A program made the translations under genes and the position numbers. The notes under the pieces were generated by a model that searched no databases, had not been told where the DNA came from, and saw nothing but the letters and a program-made list of their open reading frames with translations. A DNA stretch of 64,000 nucleotides, taken from contig JAWKLQ010000036.1 in NCBI GenBank assembly GCA_041392665.1, forward strand, positions 1-64,000. The letters run 5' to 3'. Shown piece after piece: positions 27,222 through 34,302 of this stretch. Position 1 is the stretch's first letter; every line of letters begins with the position of its first letter. Origin of the DNA: Flavilitoribacter sp020436695 (GTDB lineage: Bacteria; Bacteroidota; Bacteroidia; Chitinophagales; Saprospiraceae).

Positions 27222-28106
27222 ATGCAAGTAGTTGTTTTCAGTAAACTCGCCAAGGAAGAAGATGTTCCGCATATTCAGGAGCTGTTCGATGTGCTGCACG
27301 ATGAAAACATTACTGCCTATGTGCATGCTCCGTTGCTGCATCAGCTGCGCGATCTGGTCCGGTTTCCGCGTGATGTCGGTGTTTTTGAAGGCTTTCTGGA
27401 TCTTTCGGTCAAGCGCTTTGATTTTTTTATTACGCTCGGTGGAGACGGGACCATCCTGGAAGCTTTTACCTATGTCAGAGACAGTGAAGTGCCGGTCGTA
27501 GGTATCAACCTGGGTCGCCTGGGTTTTCTGGCCAGTATTGAAAAAAAACGCATCCGGGAGGCCATTATTCTGCTGAAACGAGGCATGTATACCATCGAAG
27601 AACGCGGGTCGATCTATCTGGAATCCAATTTCCCCTTATTCGGCGAGACCCCTTTTGCATTGAACGATTGTACATTGCTGAAACGGGATACATCCTCCAT
27701 GATCACCGTACATGCCTATATCAATGGAGCTTACCTCAATTCCTACTGGGCCGACGGCATCATAGTAGCTACGCCTACGGGCTCTACCGGCTATTCTCTG
27801 AGTTGCGGCGGACCGGTCATTTTTCCCGATTCGGGGAATTTCGTGATCACACCGGTAGCTCCGCACAATCTCAATGTGCGCCCCATCGTGATCTCTGACG
27901 ACTCCATTATCTCTTTTGAAATAGAAGGACGGGCCGAAAATTTCCTTTGTACGCTGGATTCGCGTTTCGAGATGGTAAGTGCTGCCCATCAGCTCGCCGT
28001 GCGCAAAAATGAATTTAAACTCCGTCTGGTGCAGCTCTACGATATCGGTTTCCTGGAAACCATCCGCAACAAACTGGCCTGGGGGGTGGATACACGCAAT
28101 TATTAG
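27222..28106 (+). CDS. nadK: NAD kinase (ATP-dependent NAD+ to NADP+)
   Basis: The product is 294 residues, normal family length. The diacylglycerol-kinase-like fold shows FFITLGGDGTILEAF (GGDG active site), VVGINLGRLGFLASI, ALNDCTLLKRD (the usual NE replaced by ND), and the second hallmark VATPTGSTGYSLSCGGP, then ITPVAPHNLNVRPIVI. It is cytoplasmic and the sole route to NADP in most bacteria. The start at 27222 gives MQVVVFSK, in line with homologues. A repeat-rich intergenic stretch follows. Confidence 0.97.
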   Translation: MQVVVFSKLAKEEDVPHIQELFDVLHDENITAYVHAPLLHQLRDLVRFPRDVGVFEGFLDLSVKRFDFFITLGGDGTILEAFTYVRDSEVPVVGINLGRLGFLASIEKKRIREAIILLKRGMYTIEERGSIYLESNFPLFGETPFALNDCTLLKRDTSSMITVHAYINGAYLNSYWADGIIVATPTGSTGYSLSCGGPVIFPDSGNFVITPVAPHNLNVRPIVISDDSIISFEIEGRAENFLCTLDSRFEMVSAAHQLAVRKNEFKLRLVQLYDIGFLETIRNKLAWGVDTRNY

Positions 28107-28111
28107 TATTA

Positions 28112-28195
28112 GGTACCGGGTACTTGGTTTTGGGTGCTTGGCAGTAATTCCTGTAACTAAATACCGAACCCCCAATTTGGTAACCTTTCTTCTCT
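28112..28195. repeat. Word-built intergenic repeat with weak hairpin potential
   Basis: TTAGGTACCGGGTACTTGG and TTTTGGGTGCTTGG are followed by AAATACCGAACCCCCAATTTGG. The TTGG/GGGT words in the left part are partly complementary to CCAA/ACCC words in the right part. Similar words occur at 22638 and 61697. The pairing is imperfect. Confidence 0.4.
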
Positions 28196-28203
28196 TCATC
28201 AAA

Positions 28204-28218
28204 TTGTATTCGATACAA
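28204..28218. promoter_or_regulatory. Short perfect palindrome before the metallopeptidase gene
   Basis: TTGTATTCGATACAA is a perfect inverted repeat TTGTAT-TCG-ATACAA ending 7 bases before the first ATG. It could be an operator or may be coincidental. Confidence 0.25.
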
Positions 28219-28225
28219 GCCCAAT

Positions 28226-29866
28226 ATGGTTATGAAAAAATACCTCCTGCTGTTTTGTTCCTGTCTCGTGCTACTGCCTTCTTTTGGCCAGGAAGCATTT
28301 TTCGCTTTTGTCGATAATACCGGAGGCAAGGAGGCGCAGCATGGTGTAGCCGATTATAAAATACAAACAGCCCAAAAGGTATTCGATGCCCTGGTGGCGG
28401 GGCAGGGAGATCTCCGGCGTAAAGTGCCTAAGCTGGTGATGAACGATAGCGAGCTGTATGTGGCATGGGCTCAACCCGAAAAAGTGGAGATTGGGCTGGA
28501 AGAGCTGGCTTACGATGTATGTGTATCCTTCGGCGCCGATTCCCTTAATGCACTGGCGGCCCTGCTGTCGCACGAACTGGTGCACTACTATGAGAAACAC
28601 GATTGGAGTCGTCATTTCATCAAGGAAAATGCAGAATTAACTACGGCTCAACAACTGGAAAAACTGGAAGAAGGTCTTAAACTGGAAGCGCAGGCCGATT
28701 ATCTGGGTGGATTTTTGGCGCATTCGGTAGGTTTTGATGTGCATGGGGTTATGCCGGCTTTATTAAAAAAGGTCTACAGTGAAGAAGCGTATGATCTGCC
28801 CGAAGACATTCCCGGTTACCCCAGTTTACAGGACCGGATCGCCATGTCTGAAGGCGCCATGAAACGCCTTGGCGAGCTGTTGATCGTTTTCGAAACCGCC
28901 AATTATCTCGAATTACTGGAATATTTTGAAACCGCAGATCGCTACTACCAGCATATCCTCGATGATTTTCAAAGTCGGGAATTGTACAATAATGTAGGGG
29001 TTAATAGCCTCCATGCTGCTATCAAATTGTTTACCAATAAGGAATTACCTTATGTTCTGCCGGTGGAGATGGATCCAGAAACCCGGCTGCGGCGCCCCGG
29101 TACGCGCAGCTCTGAACAGGAACGCAAACAACAGCGCAACGACCTGCTGGTAAAAGCACGGAATTATTTTGAACAGTCCATGGCGTTGGATACTGAATAT
29201 GCACCGGCTTTTGTCAACACTGCCATTTGCTATGTCTTAATGAATGACTGGGAAGAAGCGGCATACTGGCTGCGCAAGGCGGTAAAAGCTGCTCCCGGAC
29301 CTAAGATGAGTAGTGACATTGAAGTAATAAAAGGCGTCATTGCGGCATTGCAGGAAGACCTGGAAGGCGCACAGGAGTGGTGGGAAAAAGCGAGTGAAGC
29401 CAACAACCATTTGGCAGCGATCAATCTTAAGGTGATCCAGTCTGGAGCACTGGCAGTTGTGTCACCCAATCGAGGCTTTGCGATGAGGCGCGAACAGATC
29501 GATGAACTATCACTGGACCAATTTCTGCGCTCAACCCCTCCCGACCAGATGGTCACCGTCGATGAATCGGATAATATCATCGCCGGATTTTACCAAAGAG
29601 ACAACTCGGTGATCTATTCCCATTCTCTGGATTTCGGGAAAGAATTCGTCAGCGTGCAAGTGGTTGATAGAAACTTTACGGGAGAAAGTATGGAAGGCAT
29701 CCGGATCGGCGATACCCGCGAACAGCTACTGGATGCCTACGGTGAGCCGGAACAATATGTACAATTACCCTATGGAGAATTCCTGGTCTTTCCGCAGCGA
29801 CAGCTGTTTTTTCGCCTGGGTAGGGAAGCGAAAGTGGCCGGTTGGGGAATTTATCGGATCAACTAG
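28226..29866 (+). CDS. Secreted HExxH zinc metallopeptidase (M48-like) with TPR region
   Basis: The product is 546 residues. The second Met (28232) is the more natural start, giving MKKYLLLFCSCLVLLPSFGQ as signal peptide. Residues 116-120 are HELVH within ALLSHELVHYYEKHDW, and residue 154 is the Glu of EAQADYLGGF. HExxH plus a downstream ExxAD is the gluzincin arrangement of M48-like peptidases, so zinc binding is likely. Residues about 305-400 contain tetratricopeptide-like helices (YFEQSMALDTEYAPAFVNTAICY, WEEAAYWLRKAVKAAPG). The C-terminal part has a small beta domain (GIRIGDTREQLLDAYGEPEQYV) like those seen in lipoprotein-assembly SmpA/BamE-like folds. Substrate unknown. Confidence 0.72.
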   Translation: MVMKKYLLLFCSCLVLLPSFGQEAFFAFVDNTGGKEAQHGVADYKIQTAQKVFDALVAGQGDLRRKVPKLVMNDSELYVAWAQPEKVEIGLEELAYDVCVSFGADSLNALAALLSHELVHYYEKHDWSRHFIKENAELTTAQQLEKLEEGLKLEAQADYLGGFLAHSVGFDVHGVMPALLKKVYSEEAYDLPEDIPGYPSLQDRIAMSEGAMKRLGELLIVFETANYLELLEYFETADRYYQHILDDFQSRELYNNVGVNSLHAAIKLFTNKELPYVLPVEMDPETRLRRPGTRSSEQERKQQRNDLLVKARNYFEQSMALDTEYAPAFVNTAICYVLMNDWEEAAYWLRKAVKAAPGPKMSSDIEVIKGVIAALQEDLEGAQEWWEKASEANNHLAAINLKVIQSGALAVVSPNRGFAMRREQIDELSLDQFLRSTPPDQMVTVDESDNIIAGFYQRDNSVIYSHSLDFGKEFVSVQVVDRNFTGESMEGIRIGDTREQLLDAYGEPEQYVQLPYGEFLVFPQRQLFFRLGREAKVAGWGIYRIN

Positions 29867-29870
29867 GTGA

Positions 29871-29938
29871 AGTCGTAAGTCGTAAGTCACTGATCATAAG
29901 TCGATACTGTAAGACTGATGACTTACGACTGATGACTG
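29871..29938. repeat. Word-built hairpin (AGTCGTAAGTCA family) between convergent genes
   Basis: AGTCGTAAGTCA (29878-29889) pairs perfectly with TGACTTACGACT (29919-29930). The left arm has an additional overlapping AGTCGTAAGTC copy at 29871, and TAAGTC/GACTGATGACT words surround both arms. It lies between the stops of the metallopeptidase and M42 genes and may end transcription from both sides. Confidence 0.8.
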
Positions 29939-29960
29939 AATAACTAAAAAAATACAATCC

Positions 29961-31067
29961 CTACATCCAGTCAGGTGTGTCGCCGTCCTGTTTTTTCTGT
30001 GGTGAATTCGGGCGGACCCGGGCAAAATCCCAGTCGAATTCATGCAGATGAGAAAGACCGGAGCGTAGTAGATCAATACAGGCCTGGATATCTCCTTTGT
30101 GAGCCAGCTCGATGGTCTGGTGCATATGGCGGAGCGGAATGGAAATGGCACCGCTAATTGCTCCCTTTTTGCCGGATCGTTGTACACCGGCCGTATCGGT
30201 ACCGCCGGCCGGCAGGATCTCCGGTTGCCAGGCGATATCCTTTTTTCGGGCCACGTCTTTCAGGTAATTGACCATGCGGTAATCACTGATCACGGAACCG
30301 TCCATGATCTTAATGGCTGCCCCCTTTCCGAGTCGGGTTACCGCATCGTGCCCGTTGGCACCCGGTACATCGAAAGCAATGGTTACATCCAGTCCAAAGC
30401 CGAAATCCGGGTCGATCAGGTGTGCGGCCGAAAAGGCGCCGCGTAGCCCAACCTCTTCCTGAACGGTAAATACACCGTAGATATCATAAGGTACTTCGGC
30501 ATCTTTAAGTTCCCGCAACGTTTCCAGCAAAATGAATACCGATACCCGATTGTCCAGCGATTTGCTGTTAACGCAGTTGCCCATCTCAATGAGTTGACGG
30601 TCGCGGGTGATGGGGGCACCCACCGACACGATCTTTTCCACTTCCTCTTTCTTCATGCCCAGATCGATGAAGTATTCACTGATGGGGATCATCTTGGTGC
30701 GCTCTTCCGGTTTCATCAGGTGGATGGGTTTGCAACCCATTACGCCGATAATATCCTGGCTGCCATGCACGATGACCCGCTGTGAAGTCAGCGTTTTGGG
30801 GTCGAAACCACCGAGGGTATGAAATCGGAGAAAGCCGTCATCATCGATATGGGTTACGATGAAGCCGATCTCATCCATGTGCGCGGCCACCATCACTTTA
30901 CGGCGTTCCTTACCTTTTTTCAGGGCAATGACATTACCCATATTATCAACCGAAACTTCATCCACCAGAGGCGTTACCTCTTTGATCACCAGTTCACGAA
31001 CGCGCTGTTCGAAGCCCGGTGCTCCGGCTGTTTCACAAATGGTTTTAAGTAAGGATACGTTGATCAT
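29961..31067 (-). CDS. M42 family metallo-aminopeptidase
   Basis: The product is 368 residues using the ATG at 31065-31067 (MINVSLLKTICETAGAPGFE); the longer upstream frame adds 32 residues that do not fit the family start. Zinc ligands and catalytic residues are visible: VAAHMDEIGF (His), SLDNRVSVFILLE (Asp bridging), TVQEEVGLRGA (Glu-Glu), TIAFDVPG (Asp) and SIPLRHMHQTIE (His). The PAGGTDTAGVQRSG loop is also typical. M42 enzymes form dodecameric cytoplasmic tetrahedra that trim N-terminal residues from peptides. The protein is convergent with the metallopeptidase gene and divergent from the flippase gene. The C-terminal tail after FDWDFARVRP is short and polar. Confidence 0.94.
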   Translation of the reverse strand: MINVSLLKTICETAGAPGFEQRVRELVIKEVTPLVDEVSVDNMGNVIALKKGKERRKVMVAAHMDEIGFIVTHIDDDGFLRFHTLGGFDPKTLTSQRVIVHGSQDIIGVMGCKPIHLMKPEERTKMIPISEYFIDLGMKKEEVEKIVSVGAPITRDRQLIEMGNCVNSKSLDNRVSVFILLETLRELKDAEVPYDIYGVFTVQEEVGLRGAFSAAHLIDPDFGFGLDVTIAFDVPGANGHDAVTRLGKGAAIKIMDGSVISDYRMVNYLKDVARKKDIAWQPEILPAGGTDTAGVQRSGKKGAISGAISIPLRHMHQTIELAHKGDIQACIDLLRSGLSHLHEFDWDFARVRPNSPQKKQDGDTPDWM

Positions 31068-31235
31068 CGCCGTTAAAAATCTTAGTAGTTTAACTAAGGC
31101 ATTAGTAAAAGTTGCGCGAAAATAGCATAAAATGTTGATCCTTTGAAATTTATTCTCATTCAATCCCGGGTGGAGGAGATTTGTGTATCTCTTGTTGTAC
31201 CGGGAAATTATTGTAAAATTGTGCCGGTTTTCACC

Positions 31236-31288
31236 AGGAATGAGAGGTGAGGAATGAGTTCATTCCTCATTCCTCATTCCTCATTCCT
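31236..31288. repeat. Word-built hairpin (AGGAATGAG / CTCATTCCT)
   Basis: AGGAATGAG occurs at 31236-31244 and 31250-31258. Its complement CTCATTCCT is repeated with a 7-base period at 31266, 31273 and 31280. The two sides can pair in several registers. The stretch overlaps the region just before the flippase ATG at 31296, so folding could affect its translation. A single-arm relative (GATGAGGAATGAGG) lies near 25732. Confidence 0.75.
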
Positions 31289-31295
31289 GAAAGAC

Positions 31296-32795
31296 ATGTC
31301 CATAAAACGTTTGGCAAAAGATACCGCAATTTACGGCCTGAGTTCCATCCTGGGGCGGGCCCTGTATTTTTTGCTGACTCCGTTTTATACCTACATTTTC
31401 GAAAACAACGAATACGGCGTACAAAGTGGCGTTTTTGCCTTTACGGCCATTATGATGGTGGTATTTACCTACCGGATGGAAACGGCCTATTTCCGCTATG
31501 AATCAGAGCCTGGAGAAAGGCGGCAACCTTACTTTGATACCGCCATGTTGTCCATTATCGGCAGCACGGTGCTCTTGGGTGGTATGTTGTTGCTGATTGC
31601 TCCACAGATCGCCAATTTGCTTAGCTATGAGGGAGAGGTGGGGCTATTCCGGATGGCTATTCTGATCCTGGCTTTCGATGCGCTGAGTGAGATACCACTG
31701 TCGCGCCTGCGACTGGAAGGGCGACCGCTTCGTTTTGCTTTTGTGCGGCTGAGCAGTATTGCCGTGAATATTGGATTAAACCTGTTCTTCCTGTGGTTTT
31801 GCCCGAAAGCGCTGGAACAGGAGGGCTGGCAGTGGCTTTGGCCCCTATTAGATCGCATCTACGACCCGGATTTTGGTATCGGCTATATTTTTCTGTCCAA
31901 TATGGCGGGTAGTTTTGTAGCCCTTTTGTTATTGTCTCCTATGATCTTTCGGATTAGGATGCAATTTGACTGGGCACAATGGCGAAAGATGATAGGATAC
32001 GCAGCGCCCCTGGTGATCGTGGGTTTCTCCTATGTGATCAACGAGGTGCTGGACCGGGCGATCTTTCCCCGCCTGTATTCCGGAACATTGGAAGAAAGCC
32101 ACGCCCAACTCGGTATTTATGCGGCCAATTACAAACTCGCCATGCTGATCTCCCTCTTCATCCAGGCATATCGCTATGGGGCGGAACCTTTTTTCTTCAA
32201 GCAGAAAAATACCGCTGATTCCGGACAGCTATACGCGGACCTGGCTGGTTTTTTTACTGCCATAGGGGGCATCGCTTTTCTCGGCATTACGCTCTTCATT
32301 GATTTTACCAAGTATTTCATTCCCAATCCGGAGTACTGGCCGGGTTTATCGGTGGTACCTATCCTGGCTATGGCCAATATCTTCCTGGGCATTTACTACA
32401 ATTTTGCCACCTGGTACAAACTGGCCGATATGACCAGATGGGGAGCTTATATCTCCATTGGCGGAGCGATCATTACCATTGTGTTGAACGTATGGTGGAT
32501 ACCGCGCTTCAGCTACCTGGGCTCAGCCTGGGCTACGCTGATCTGTTACGGTAGTATGGCGGCGGCAACCTGGTGGTTTGGAAGGAAGTTCTACCCGATC
32601 CCCTATAAGATCTCTAACATTCTATTGTACCTCATGGTGGCCGTGTTGATATGGGGCGCAGGGAGAATAACGGGGAGCTTTTTAGCGGATCAGCTTATGT
32701 TGCGTACCCTGGTGAATACGGTACTTTTCCTGACTTACCTGTTCTTTATCTTTAAGATGGAGCGGCAGGCGATTAAGAAGTACTTCCATATTTAA
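31296..32795 (+). CDS. Polysaccharide/lipid-linked oligosaccharide flippase (MOP superfamily, Wzx-like)
   Basis: The product is 499 residues from the ATG at 31296 (MSIKRLAKDTAIYGLSSILGR). An in-frame ATG 42 bases upstream would translate the CATTCCT repeat and is rejected. It has 12-14 hydrophobic segments spread over the length and the N-terminal Wzx-like pattern KDTAIYGLSSILGRALYFLLTPFYT, then ENNEYGVQSGVFAF. It belongs to the oligosaccharidyl-lipid flippase branch, which moves lipid-linked sugar units across the inner membrane. It lies 6 kb from the Wzz-like and O-antigen-ligase-like genes, so it may serve the same polymer. A 15-bp hairpin follows its stop. Confidence 0.9.
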   Translation: MSIKRLAKDTAIYGLSSILGRALYFLLTPFYTYIFENNEYGVQSGVFAFTAIMMVVFTYRMETAYFRYESEPGERRQPYFDTAMLSIIGSTVLLGGMLLLIAPQIANLLSYEGEVGLFRMAILILAFDALSEIPLSRLRLEGRPLRFAFVRLSSIAVNIGLNLFFLWFCPKALEQEGWQWLWPLLDRIYDPDFGIGYIFLSNMAGSFVALLLLSPMIFRIRMQFDWAQWRKMIGYAAPLVIVGFSYVINEVLDRAIFPRLYSGTLEESHAQLGIYAANYKLAMLISLFIQAYRYGAEPFFFKQKNTADSGQLYADLAGFFTAIGGIAFLGITLFIDFTKYFIPNPEYWPGLSVVPILAMANIFLGIYYNFATWYKLADMTRWGAYISIGGAIITIVLNVWWIPRFSYLGSAWATLICYGSMAAATWWFGRKFYPIPYKISNILLYLMVAVLIWGAGRITGSFLADQLMLRTLVNTVLFLTYLFFIFKMERQAIKKYFHI

Positions 32796-32800
32796 ATAGA

Positions 32801-32833
32801 AGATGCCTGGCATTTCACAAATGCCAGGCATCT
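32801..32833. terminator. Bidirectional terminator-like hairpin
   Basis: AGATGCCTGGCATTT (32801-32815) and AAATGCCAGGCATCT (32819-32833) form a perfect 15-bp stem with a 3-base loop. It lies between the convergent flippase and oxidoreductase genes. No strong U-tract follows on either strand. Confidence 0.8.
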
Positions 32834-32845
32834 AGTGCGAGAGAA

Positions 32846-34186
32846 TTAAACCTTAGGTGGTTCCCATCCCTTCTCGTATTCTCTGGACCAGTGTTTCTTC
32901 ATCACTTTCTTATTCTTGAAGTGGCCGGTAGCCGGATCGATCTCCAGCATGGCGTTGCCCATTTTGTAGGAGATGTTGGCGTAATGGCAAAGATGCGTAC
33001 TGATGGCACCATCCTCGATATTGGAGTTTTGCTTTGCCTTACCGCGCACGGCATCCAGGAAGTTGGCCACATGGATGGTGGTCATGTCACCGCCACCGCC
33101 GAGTCCGGTACTGCCTTCGCTGCCGCTTTCTTCTTTTTCCCGGACCAGTTTGCCGCTACGGTCGTAGAGGCGATAGCCATTGCGGTTGACGAATACGGAA
33201 CCTTCCGTACCATAGATCACGGTGCCGCGGTCGCTGCCGTAAGTTTGATAACCGTCGCGGCTCTTACCGTCCCAGGAAATGGATTTTCCGCCCGGGAAAG
33301 TATAGGTAACCATCATGGTATCGTACATCGTCCAGGGATCGTCTTTGAAGTGATATTTACCGGCATTGGAATGGACGCTCTGCGGGAAATCCACCTGTAA
33401 GGCCCAACGGGCTACATCCAGTTCGTGAGTGGCATTGTTGCCGGTCTCGGCGGTACCCCATTTCCAGAACCAGTGCCACATATAGTCGCCCAGAATGTCG
33501 ACAAACTCCTGGCGGGGAGCCGGCCCCTGCCACAGATCCCAGTCGAGATAGTCAGGTGCGGCTACCTTGTTGGCATTTGGTACCCGGCCACGGTTGTTGG
33601 AATAGAAGGCTACGGCGTGATATACGTCGCCGATCGCGCCATTATGGATCTCGGAAATGATCTCACGTGAGGTAGGTGCTGAACGTTGCTGGTTGCCCAT
33701 CTGTACCACCTTGCCGTAGTGTTTTTGCAGAGAGATCATCAACTCTCCTTCATGTGGATTGTGACTGGCGGGCTTTTCCACGTATACGTGCTTACCGGCG
33801 TCGAGAGCCATCCAGGTGCCGGGAGCGTGCCAGTGGTCAGGTATGGCGAGGAATACCGCATCGATGTCCTGATTGCCGAGGATCTTGCGGATATCTTTTT
33901 CGCCTTTCGGCATTGCTCCGGTCATTTTTTTAACCTGTCCCTGACCTTCTTCCTGACGGCGAGAGTCCACATCGCCGACATAGGCAATGGTAACGTTTTC
34001 GCATTTACTCAGGGAGGGGGCTAAGGCGCCGAAACGTCGGTAGCATCCCAGGATAGCTACATTCAGGTGGTCATTGGCACCGAGGATACGTGCGTAGCTT
34101 TTTGCACTCATGCCGAGGGTCAGACCAGCCGTCCCCACAGCGGCTTTTTTAATGAATTTTCTTCTTGAATTTGATGTGTCTGGCAT
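32846..34186 (-). CDS. Gfo/Idh/MocA family oxidoreductase, Tat-exported
   Basis: The product is 446 residues from the ATG at 34184-34186 (MPDTSNSRRKFIKKAAVGTAG). The SRRKFIKKAA motif is a clear Tat signal; the upstream in-frame ATG would put eight extra residues before it. The Rossmann domain reads LNVAILGCYRRFGALAPSL, DAVFLAIPDHWHAPGTWMAL and GKHVYVEKPASHNP (EKP). The C-terminal alpha/beta domain includes WHWFWKWGTAETGNNATHELDVARWAL. Such long Tat members of Bacteroidota and Planctomycetes are periplasmic sugar oxidoreductases. This one is a different subfamily from the partial gene at the left edge. The gene stands alone between a terminator-like hairpin and the STAND gene. Confidence 0.94.
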   Translation of the reverse strand: MPDTSNSRRKFIKKAAVGTAGLTLGMSAKSYARILGANDHLNVAILGCYRRFGALAPSLSKCENVTIAYVGDVDSRRQEEGQGQVKKMTGAMPKGEKDIRKILGNQDIDAVFLAIPDHWHAPGTWMALDAGKHVYVEKPASHNPHEGELMISLQKHYGKVVQMGNQQRSAPTSREIISEIHNGAIGDVYHAVAFYSNNRGRVPNANKVAAPDYLDWDLWQGPAPRQEFVDILGDYMWHWFWKWGTAETGNNATHELDVARWALQVDFPQSVHSNAGKYHFKDDPWTMYDTMMVTYTFPGGKSISWDGKSRDGYQTYGSDRGTVIYGTEGSVFVNRNGYRLYDRSGKLVREKEESGSEGSTGLGGGGDMTTIHVANFLDAVRGKAKQNSNIEDGAISTHLCHYANISYKMGNAMLEIDPATGHFKNKKVMKKHWSREYEKGWEPPKV

Positions 34187-34302
34187 GTAGGTATAGATTT
34201 TAATGGTCAATTTGGCTTTCGCAGATCAATGAGTGAGTCTACCAAGTTACAGTATTTCACTGACTTGACGTGGAAAGCGGCATAAGACCATTATCACTAC
34301 CT

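Noticed and set aside
31254..31295. Upstream ATG for the flippase
   Set aside because: The extra 14 residues are a translation of the CATTCCT repeat; the ATG at 31296 begins the normal Wzx N-terminus.
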